64,000 nt of DNA from Desulfatibacillum alkenivorans DSM 16219 (lineage in GTDB: Bacteria; Desulfobacterota; Desulfobacteria; Desulfobacterales; Desulfatibacillaceae): positions 124,001 through 188,000 of the forward strand of contig NZ_FQZU01000005.1 in the NCBI RefSeq assembly GCF_900142135.1, in the 5' to 3' direction. Positions 31,728-38,940 of this stretch are shown in pieces. Positions within the stretch are counted from its first letter, which is position 1. Every line of letters starts with the position of its first letter. A program made the position numbers and the translations under genes. A model generated the notes under the pieces. It had not been told where the DNA came from and ran no database searches. It was given only the letters and a program-made list of their open reading frames with translations.

Positions 31728-33322
31728 CGCAACCTGCTGAATTGTTTGGGATCAAACGCGTTTCTCACGCCTTCTCCAATAAATACGCCCAGCAGCATGA
31801 CTACAAAAAGCGCCGCCGACGGATACAAAATCAGCCACCACGCCCATCGGTAGGTCTGAGCCTGAGCCAGCAGTTCGCCCCAGCTCGGCGTGGGGGGAGG
31901 CAGGCCGAAGCCCAGGTAGTCCAGGGCGGCCAGGGAGCCGATGGCGCCCACAAGGAAAAAGGGAAAAAAGGTGATGATGGGCACCAGGCCATTGGGCAGG
32001 ATATGGCGGACCATGATTTTATAATCCGGCACGCCCATGCAACTGGCGGATTCCACAAAGGCCTGCCGCCTCAGCCGTAAAAACTCGGCCCGCATATAAT
32101 AGGAAATGCCGATCCAGTTGAATATGGCGTAACAAACCAGCAGCAGGAGAAAGCTCCTGCCGTACACTGACCCTAACAGTATCATCACGTACAAAAACGG
32201 AATGGCGCTCCAGATTTCGGTAATGCGCTGGCCGGTAATGTCCACCAGACCGCCGTAATATCCCTGGATGGCGCCGGCCGCCGTTCCCAGGCCCATGCTG
32301 ACGATAACCAGGATCAGGCCGAAGCTGAGGGATGTGCGCAGTCCGTATAAAATCCGCGCCAGCACGTCCCGGCCTGCTCCGTCTATCCCCATGAGGTGGC
32401 TTTTGACCGGCGGGTAGGGGAACCGCACTTCGTCCTTGGCGAATCCGGCCCGCAAGCGCATGCCCTCGTGTTCAAAGAAGAACGGCTCGGCGTATCCCGC
32501 GAACATGCCCTCCACTTTTTCGGTAATGCGTTTTTGCAAGTCCTGGGGCAGGGAGTCCCAAAAATGGCGGTCTCCGCCGTCTATTTCCAGGGATTTTACA
32601 AAAGACAGGTTTTTGGATAGGGCGGCGCTTCCCAAATCGTCCCGGAACGTCAGCCTGACCAGCCGGGGCGGCGCGGCTTTCGCCTTAAAGGCGGGAATGG
32701 AGATTTCCACCCCGTTGCCTTTGGCGTCCTTGACCCTGGCCTGATACCGGGGCGAATCTTCGCCCCCAAACCGGCTTTTAACCGCCTGGGCGGCGTCATT
32801 CGGCAGGCTGATCAAATCCGGAAGATAAGCGCGCCTTAAACTACGGTCCTCTTTGCCTAAAAAGCTCCCAACTTGATTGCTGCGGATAATCTCCAACTTG
32901 GGATTTACGTCCACCGCGCCCACTCTGGGCGTTTGCGTGATGGAAACCATGACGTGATCCGAGGTCATAATGCTTTGGGGATCCGCGCTTTTATAAGGGC
33001 CGTTTGGGACAGGAGGGAATATCATGAAGTTGGAGGAATCCTCCTTGAAGGAAGGCGTTTGGGCGATTTTTTTGTAGTCCGGCCTGGTTTTAAGGCCTCC
33101 GGGAATGAAGGTCTTTTCCGGGTAGTAGAAAAACACGGGAAAGTGGGATTTGCCTTCGTAACGCACGTACAAGGGCTTGTCATTGCACAACAATTCGGAG
33201 CCCAGGCTCAGGACGTACAGCCCGATCAAAATCCACAACGACCACCATGCAAGGCGCATTTTCCGAAACCGGGCGAGCCTCTTGCGGGTGATGGGGGATA
33301 TGAAATTCCGGGCTTTTATCAT
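31724..33322 (-). CDS. yejE: Peptide ABC permease, YejE type, with large periplasmic insert
   Basis: This 532-residue permease matches YejE in its first part ('RLARFRKMRLAWWSLWILIGLYVLSLGSELL', then 'CNDKPLYVRYEGKSHFPVFFYYPEKTF') and in the C-terminal five-helix permease ('MGIDGAGRDVLARILYGLRTSLSFG' to 'GEGVRNAFDP', with the EAA-type loop 'ESASCMGVPDYKIMVRHILPN'). YejE is about 340 residues; here about 190 extra residues (roughly 115-300) lie between the first helix and the permease domain, probably in the periplasm. Overlaps both neighbours by four bases. Confidence 0.88.
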   Translation of the reverse strand: MIKARNFISPITRKRLARFRKMRLAWWSLWILIGLYVLSLGSELLCNDKPLYVRYEGKSHFPVFFYYPEKTFIPGGLKTRPDYKKIAQTPSFKEDSSNFMIFPPVPNGPYKSADPQSIMTSDHVMVSITQTPRVGAVDVNPKLEIIRSNQVGSFLGKEDRSLRRAYLPDLISLPNDAAQAVKSRFGGEDSPRYQARVKDAKGNGVEISIPAFKAKAAPPRLVRLTFRDDLGSAALSKNLSFVKSLEIDGGDRHFWDSLPQDLQKRITEKVEGMFAGYAEPFFFEHEGMRLRAGFAKDEVRFPYPPVKSHLMGIDGAGRDVLARILYGLRTSLSFGLILVIVSMGLGTAAGAIQGYYGGLVDITGQRITEIWSAIPFLYVMILLGSVYGRSFLLLLVCYAIFNWIGISYYMRAEFLRLRRQAFVESASCMGVPDYKIMVRHILPNGLVPIITFFPFFLVGAIGSLAALDYLGFGLPPPTPSWGELLAQAQTYRWAWWLILYPSAALFVVMLLGVFIGEGVRNAFDPKQFSRLR

Positions 33323-34359
33323 GATTGAAAATTAATCCTGGGATCGATGAGTACGTAACAGAGATCGGAAAGAATGTTGCCCAACAGCCCCAAAATGGAG
33401 GTGATGGAAAGAATCCCCATGAACACGGGATAATCCCGGCCCACAATGGCTTCCAGGCTTAAGCGGCCCATGCCGGGAATCTCGAAAATCTGTTCGATGA
33501 TGACCGAACCGGCGAACATAACCGTCAAGATGCCGCCGAAGCCGGTTGCGATGGGAATGAGCGAGTTCCTGAACGCATGGCCCCAGATGGCCCGGCCCGT
33601 GCTTCCGCCTTTGGCCAGGACCGTGCGTACGTAATCCCTGCCCACCTGCTCCATGAGGGAGTTTTTCATGAGCAGGGTCAACACCGCGAAATTGCCCACC
33701 ACATAGCAAAGCACGGGCAAAAACATATGCATGAACAGGTCCTTGGCTTTTTCCAGGCCGGTCATTTGCGCAAAACCCAGGGAATGGAACCCGGCGATGG
33801 GAAAGATGTCCCACATGCCCGTGGTCGTGCCGCAAAACAGCATTTTAAGCACCATGCCCAAGGCCAGAGGCGGGATGGCGTAGCCAATAAACACGATGAC
33901 GCTGGAAATCAGGTCGAACGGCCTGCCGTGGCGCAGGGCCTTCATGATGCCCAAAGGAATACAAACCACGTAGGAAAGCACAAAGCTGACAATGCCGAAG
34001 ATGAGGGAAACGGGAAAGCGCTCCTTGATCAACTGCCAGGCGGTTTTGTTGGGAAAGGCGTAGGACTCCATGGTAAAGCCGATGCGGTCATGCACCAGCC
34101 AGGTCCAGTAGCGTTCATAAAAGGGCTTGTCGAACCCGTAATGCTTTTCCAGCGCCAGACGCTGCTCGGCCGATATGCTGCCGGCCAGCCCGCCGCCCTG
34201 GCCCACTTCCCCCGAGCCCATGCCCTTCATGGCCATCAACGCCTGCTCCACCGGCCCTCCGGGCACAAATTGCACCAGCAAAAAGACCAGCATGGTGATG
34301 GCGATGAACGTGGGAACCACCAGCAAAAGGCGGCGAATAAAATAATCGGTACGTTCCAT
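33319..34359 (-). CDS. yejB: Peptide ABC permease, YejB type
   Basis: This 346-residue permease has the YejB N-terminus ('IRRLLLVVPTFIAITMLVFLLVQFVPGGPVEQAL'), the 'HYGFDKPFYERYW' segment, the EAA loop 'RTVLAKGGSTGRAIWGHAFRNSLIPI' and the end 'LLGNILSDLCYVLIDPRINF', all closer to YejB than to OppB or DppB. It forms the membrane channel with the YejE-type permease. It lies 15 bases after the binding-protein gene. Confidence 0.9.
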   Translation of the reverse strand: MERTDYFIRRLLLVVPTFIAITMLVFLLVQFVPGGPVEQALMAMKGMGSGEVGQGGGLAGSISAEQRLALEKHYGFDKPFYERYWTWLVHDRIGFTMESYAFPNKTAWQLIKERFPVSLIFGIVSFVLSYVVCIPLGIMKALRHGRPFDLISSVIVFIGYAIPPLALGMVLKMLFCGTTTGMWDIFPIAGFHSLGFAQMTGLEKAKDLFMHMFLPVLCYVVGNFAVLTLLMKNSLMEQVGRDYVRTVLAKGGSTGRAIWGHAFRNSLIPIATGFGGILTVMFAGSVIIEQIFEIPGMGRLSLEAIVGRDYPVFMGILSITSILGLLGNILSDLCYVLIDPRINFQS

Positions 34360-34374
34360 GTATTATTAGCAGCG

Positions 34375-36162
34375 TCAGTTTTTCGGCTTGTCCATGACCG
34401 GATCTACAAAAACTTCGTCAAAGACCACGGACAGCGGCTTGGGAGGCAGCGGGAGCTTTTGCTCCATGGCGTCCTTCAAGTCGGCCGCGGAATAGGGATC
34501 CAGCCACCAATAGGATTCGGCTGTGGAATCGTCTCCGTATTTGGACAGAACCGTGTCCGGGGTTCCGAATTTATTCCAGTACAGCAAACGGGTGTAATCA
34601 ATGTTCCACAATAGCACGTACGGGCATTGCTCGTATACAAGCTGGTCGATCCGCCGGCAGATTTCGTGGCGCTCCTCCACACTGAATATGGATTTTTGCT
34701 TTTCGATCAACTCGTCCACCTTGGTGTTTTTAAACCCGGTGATGTTGTTGCCGCTGGCGCGATCCGCCTCGCTGGAAGCCCACATGCCCTCCGGGTCCTT
34801 GAAAAGCGTGGCGCCCCAGGCCGCCCAGGTGATTTCGTAGTTGAAATCGTCCATATCCTTCATCCAGGCGGCCCAGTCCTTTTTGTCGATGACCATTTGG
34901 ATGCCCACGTCCTTAAGGTCCTGCTCATAAATGGCCAGAAATCTTTCCGCCGTGGAATCCCGGGTCAGGAACTTGACCACCAGGGGCTTGCCGTTTTTCT
35001 CCAGAAATCCGGTTTTGGGGTTCACCTTCCAGCCGGAGTCAGCAAGGAGCTTGCGGGCTTTGTCCTTGTTGAAGTCGTAAGGCTGGTTGGGGCAGGGATT
35101 TTCCGGCGAGTACAGGTCCTCGAAATACGATTTGTGCAAAAAATACTGATTGTACATGAGGGTGGAGTTCATCTTCTCCCGGTCGATCAGATGGGCCATG
35201 GCCTTGCGCACGTTGACGTCGTCAAACGGAGGCCTGCGCATGTTCATGGCGAATCCCTGAAATCCGATGGGCCGGTAGTTCTGGATTTTTTGCTTTATAA
35301 TCCAATTGTTGATGAATTGTTCGCCTTCGGTTTCCTTCACCCAGGTGCGGGCCGTGTTTACGCCGATTATGTCAATGAGCCCTTTTTTAAAGGCTTCAAA
35401 AGCGTTTTCGCTTTCTGCGTAAAAACGCAGCCGGATCGTATCGAAATTGTTCACGCCCTGCACGCTCACGGCGCCGTTATTCCACCAGTCGCGGCGGCGC
35501 TTGAGGGTCAGGGAAACGTTTTCCGTAAGCTCTCCGATTTCATAAGGACCTGAAACCACAGGCAGTTCAAAGTTGATCTTGTTGAAGTCCAGGTTTTCAT
35601 AGGCGTGCTTGGGCAGAATGCTAAAACCGCTGACGGCAAGGAGGTTTTTCCAGTGCACTTCCTTGGCCGTAAAGCGGATGGCGTGGTCGTCTAAAACTTC
35701 CGGGGATTCAAACCGGGACAGGGAAACCTTGTGCACCCCGGTTTTATTGGCCGGATCCATAATGGCGTCAAAGGTCCATTTGACATCCTGGGCCGTGACA
35801 GGCTTGCCGTCGCTCCATTTGGCCCGTTTGTCGATCCAAAAGGTAAAGGTTTTTTTATCGTCCGAAATAGCCCATTTGGACGCCAAATGAGGCTCATACT
35901 CCAAGTTGCGGCTGCTCATGGAAAGCAGGCTTTCGTACAGCCCGGAAAAAACATGAGAGGCGATGGAACTGTTTTCCAGGTAATAATTCAGGCTTTTGGG
36001 CGAAGGCCCGATGTAAACGCACACCTCGCCGCCTTGCTCTGCGTAAGGGCTGGCCACCGGATCGGGAAGCTCCTTCCAATCCGGCTTGGGAAAGGTTTGA
36101 TCGCAAAAAGCGGTTGAGGCGAGAAAGAACAGAGCCAGCAGCACCCGGAAACACGTTTTCAT
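34375..36162 (-). CDS. yejA: Peptide-binding protein (family 5 solute-binding, YejA type)
   Basis: This 595-residue periplasmic protein has a signal peptide (LLALFFLASTAFC, cleavage near residue 20) and the SBP family 5 body: 'EPHLASKWAISDDKKTFTFWIDKRAKWSDGKPVTAQDVKWTFDAIMDP' (about 90-140) and 'DVNVRKAMAHLIDREKMN'. It delivers peptides to the YejBE-type channel. It starts 31 bases downstream of dapB, so dapB and the transporter are probably one transcript. Peptide specificity cannot be read from the sequence. Confidence 0.88.
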   Translation of the reverse strand: MKTCFRVLLALFFLASTAFCDQTFPKPDWKELPDPVASPYAEQGGEVCVYIGPSPKSLNYYLENSSIASHVFSGLYESLLSMSSRNLEYEPHLASKWAISDDKKTFTFWIDKRAKWSDGKPVTAQDVKWTFDAIMDPANKTGVHKVSLSRFESPEVLDDHAIRFTAKEVHWKNLLAVSGFSILPKHAYENLDFNKINFELPVVSGPYEIGELTENVSLTLKRRRDWWNNGAVSVQGVNNFDTIRLRFYAESENAFEAFKKGLIDIIGVNTARTWVKETEGEQFINNWIIKQKIQNYRPIGFQGFAMNMRRPPFDDVNVRKAMAHLIDREKMNSTLMYNQYFLHKSYFEDLYSPENPCPNQPYDFNKDKARKLLADSGWKVNPKTGFLEKNGKPLVVKFLTRDSTAERFLAIYEQDLKDVGIQMVIDKKDWAAWMKDMDDFNYEITWAAWGATLFKDPEGMWASSEADRASGNNITGFKNTKVDELIEKQKSIFSVEERHEICRRIDQLVYEQCPYVLLWNIDYTRLLYWNKFGTPDTVLSKYGDDSTAESYWWLDPYSAADLKDAMEQKLPLPPKPLSVVFDEVFVDPVMDKPKN

Positions 36163-36193
36163 GCAGCCTCCGATATTTTTTGATTTTTGATTA

Positions 36194-37024
36194 TTAAATT
36201 CCTTGCATGACTTCGATCATGGAAAAGACGCGGCCTTTTTCGCCAGCGGCGACTTTCTTGCTAAGGTAAACCACGGCGTCGGCCGTGCCTCCGCGATAAA
36301 TGTCCCGGCCGTTTACATTATGGGTGAAGGAGAATTTCACGGTCTTGTCCGGCGAAACCAGCGTGTAGGTATGCCACCCGTGGCCGCCCAGATATTCCTC
36401 AGGCACTCCCAGGTCGTTTTTCTGCTGCTCGGGATCGCGGATTTGGACGATTTCATCCGTCTCAAAAGGCACGCCCATTTTATTGAAATAACTCACCATG
36501 GCCTTGGCCGTGCCGCTGGTGTCCGCCTTGCCCTGCTGATGGCTTTCCACCAGGGTCAGGGTGTAGCCTTCGAACAGGCCGGGGAAGGTTTTGGCCGCGT
36601 ACTCCATCATGGCCTGGAATCCCACAATCTGCTTGGCCATATTGGGCGCGATGACAGCCGCGATGCCGGAATTTTCCACGGTTTGGATCAGAGCGGGCCT
36701 GTCGCCTCCAGTGGTGCCCATAACAAAGGGAATCCCGACTTTGCAGTAAAGCTCCGCGTTGGGATTTACGGCCGAAGGATGGCTGTAATCCACGATAATA
36801 TAAGAGCCGTACTTCTCCAGGGCGGCTTTTAAGGCGTTTTCATGATCCTCGGGCAAAGCCAGGTTGACGGAGATTCCTTCCACTTCCACGGCCTTATCCG
36901 GGATCCCCGGGCCGGTGAGGGACGCATCCAGCAGTTGAAAACGATCGTCCCGGGCGATGCTGCTGGAAATAATCTTGCCCATGTTTCCGGGCAAGCCGTT
37001 GACCATGACATTTATTTTACTCAT
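36194..37024 (-). CDS. dapB: 4-hydroxy-tetrahydrodipicolinate reductase, plant-like type
   Basis: This 276-residue enzyme of the lysine/diaminopimelate pathway has the dinucleotide-binding start 'INVMVNGLPGNMGKIISSSI', the 'VMGTTGGDRPALI' loop and the active-site segment 'LVESHQQGKADTSGTAKAMV'. That segment has ESHQxGKxDtSGTA as in the plant-type enzymes, instead of the HHxxKxDaPSGTA of E. coli DapB. The end 'HNVNGRDIYRGGTADAVVYLSKK' also fits. It is the first gene of the presumed dapB-yej transcript, so its product may work on peptide-derived or newly made diaminopimelate. Confidence 0.9.
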   Translation of the reverse strand: MSKINVMVNGLPGNMGKIISSSIARDDRFQLLDASLTGPGIPDKAVEVEGISVNLALPEDHENALKAALEKYGSYIIVDYSHPSAVNPNAELYCKVGIPFVMGTTGGDRPALIQTVENSGIAAVIAPNMAKQIVGFQAMMEYAAKTFPGLFEGYTLTLVESHQQGKADTSGTAKAMVSYFNKMGVPFETDEIVQIRDPEQQKNDLGVPEEYLGGHGWHTYTLVSPDKTVKFSFTHNVNGRDIYRGGTADAVVYLSKKVAAGEKGRVFSMIEVMQGI

Positions 37025-37245
37025 AATATTAACTCCAAAGGTTTCTGGTTGCCCCCTTCATACCAAAACCCGGCGGTCCGGGCAACCAGAGAGATAGAAC
37101 ATTCAATCTTTTTAAATCTCCGCTGGGTTCCCGACAACTACACGCAGGAATAACGGTTTCAGACGTCCGTTGCGATTTTACGCGCAGCGCCATTTTAAAG
37201 TTTTGATCAAACTTTTCAAAAGTTTGCCGCCGGAGGCATTTTTTT

Positions 37246-38928
37246 TTATTCTTTTTGTTTGTTTTTGGGCAACTCAAGGCTTTTTATGAGATGTTGCAGG
37301 TTTGGGGCTTGGGGAAACAGGCTAACGCGCTCTTTCAGGTTTTGCAATGCCAACGGGATGTTTTCTTCAAAGCCGGGCTTTTTCATGTTTTGGGAAAGGT
37401 GGGCGAAGGCGCCGAGCATTTGCATGTTCCGATGCAGGGCGCAGTATTGATACCGCTGTATAAAGGCCTGGCGATCCACGCTTCTGTATTGGGACAATTC
37501 CTTCAGGTACAGGTCGATCAGGCGGTCCTGCACGGATTGGGGCAGGGCGGCGTAAGGATCGATGAGCAAAGACGCCAGGTCGTATTGAGCCGGGCCGATT
37601 CTGCCTCCCTGGAAATCGATGAACCAGCATTGCCCGTTTTGGATCATGATGTTTCTGGACTGGAAGTCCCGGTGCAAAAATCCCGGCTGAGCGCCCTGGA
37701 CGGTTTTCTTGGCAAGCAACTGAAGTTCATGGAGATAATCCTCAAATTGCGCCTGATGCTTTAAGTATCCGTTCACAAAGGCCTCAAAAAAATACCGGCT
37801 TTCCTTCTCCAGAATCAGGCCTTCGTCATAATACTCGGTCTGACAGGTCCAGGCCGGGTCGAAACCTTCATAAGCCCGGACGCTCATCCTGGCCAGATTT
37901 TTAACGGCCTGCTCGTACAAGGGCAGAGCCTTTTCAATTCCCTGCAATCCGACAGCCTCTTCCAGGCTCATGTCTCCCAGATCCTCGGCAAAGACAAGTC
38001 CTGCGAATCGGTCGTAGGCCAAAATTTCCGGGACCGGAGCGCCTGACTCATACAGATGCCTTCCGATGGCGTTGTAAGCGTCGGCCTCGTTCCAATCATG
38101 GTCTTCCGCCAAACCGTGATCCACGGCCACAATACTTTCGTTATTCAGGGTCAAGCGGCGCCATTGACGGGCGGAGCCGCCGCCGGCCAATCCCTCCACG
38201 TGCAGATCCCTGGCGTAAACGACGCCCTGGGACTTGGCAAAGACCTGCAGCGCACCCGTTTCCAGGGCGGCCCGGGAGAGCCCTTCAAAGGACCCCATGT
38301 CATGCCACCAGAGGTGCTCGGGCATCCACACGCCTATGCGCAGGCCAGCAGCCATCATTTCCTCGTAGGCCATGATGGAGGATTGAAACTCGCCTTTTTT
38401 GAGAAAGTCGAAAACAATCGGATCCACGACCTGAATTCCGGTGAAGGCCCAATAATCCGGCCCGGTTTCGCTTAAAAAACCGACTATTCTGTCTCCGGCG
38501 ATGAGAACGTTATTGAACTGGGGATAATCATGAACCACCAGGGTGGCGGCGTTGACGGCGGCCCGTTCGTGCACATGGCATAACTCCTCCAGGTCCAGGT
38601 CGGTCAGAATGTCGCCGTTAACCACCAGGAATGGCGCGTCGCAGAAAACGTGCTCCAGGTTTTTGATGGCGCCGCCCGTGCCAAGGATTTCAGGTTCGTG
38701 ATAACAGGTTACGGGGATGGAAAAGTTTTGGGACGCGATGAAATCCTGGATCCGACCCCCCAAATGATGGGTGTTGACGGCGATTTCCGTACATCCCGCC
38801 GCTTCCAGGCTGCGGATCATACGCAGTAGGGCGGGCGTTCCGGCGATGGGAATCAACGGTTTGGGCGTTTTTTCCGTGAGAGGCCTAAGCCTTTCGCCAA
38901 AGCCTGCGGCCAGGATCAGGGCTTTCAT
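37246..38928 (-). CDS. Fused nucleotidyltransferase-sugar kinase (MurU-AmgK-like)
   Basis: This 560-residue protein joins two enzymes. Residues 1-235 are a sugar-1-phosphate nucleotidyltransferase: 'MKALILAAGFGERLRPLTEKTPKPLIPIAG', 'ILGTGGAIKN' (82-91), 'LVVNGDIL' (101-108). Residues 248-560 are an aminoglycoside-phosphotransferase-fold kinase with Brenner-type 'HRDFQSRNIM' (419-428) and metal site 'IDFQGGRIGP' (437-446), closest in wording to AmgK ('GGSARQWRRL', 'GAPVPEILAYD', 'EDLGDMSLEE'). In Pseudomonas AmgK phosphorylates MurNAc and MurU makes UDP-MurNAc, a peptidoglycan recycling shortcut. A single chain would couple both steps. It lies 12 bases after plsB. Confidence 0.85.
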   Translation of the reverse strand: MKALILAAGFGERLRPLTEKTPKPLIPIAGTPALLRMIRSLEAAGCTEIAVNTHHLGGRIQDFIASQNFSIPVTCYHEPEILGTGGAIKNLEHVFCDAPFLVVNGDILTDLDLEELCHVHERAAVNAATLVVHDYPQFNNVLIAGDRIVGFLSETGPDYWAFTGIQVVDPIVFDFLKKGEFQSSIMAYEEMMAAGLRIGVWMPEHLWWHDMGSFEGLSRAALETGALQVFAKSQGVVYARDLHVEGLAGGGSARQWRRLTLNNESIVAVDHGLAEDHDWNEADAYNAIGRHLYESGAPVPEILAYDRFAGLVFAEDLGDMSLEEAVGLQGIEKALPLYEQAVKNLARMSVRAYEGFDPAWTCQTEYYDEGLILEKESRYFFEAFVNGYLKHQAQFEDYLHELQLLAKKTVQGAQPGFLHRDFQSRNIMIQNGQCWFIDFQGGRIGPAQYDLASLLIDPYAALPQSVQDRLIDLYLKELSQYRSVDRQAFIQRYQYCALHRNMQMLGAFAHLSQNMKKPGFEENIPLALQNLKERVSLFPQAPNLQHLIKSLELPKNKQKE

Positions 38929-38940
38929 TACAGGACCTCG

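Noticed and set aside
37205-37222. CAAACTTTT/AAAAGTTTG palindrome between dapB and the fusion gene, as terminator
   Set aside because: Short AT-rich stem without a T run on the strand of transcription; too weak to call.
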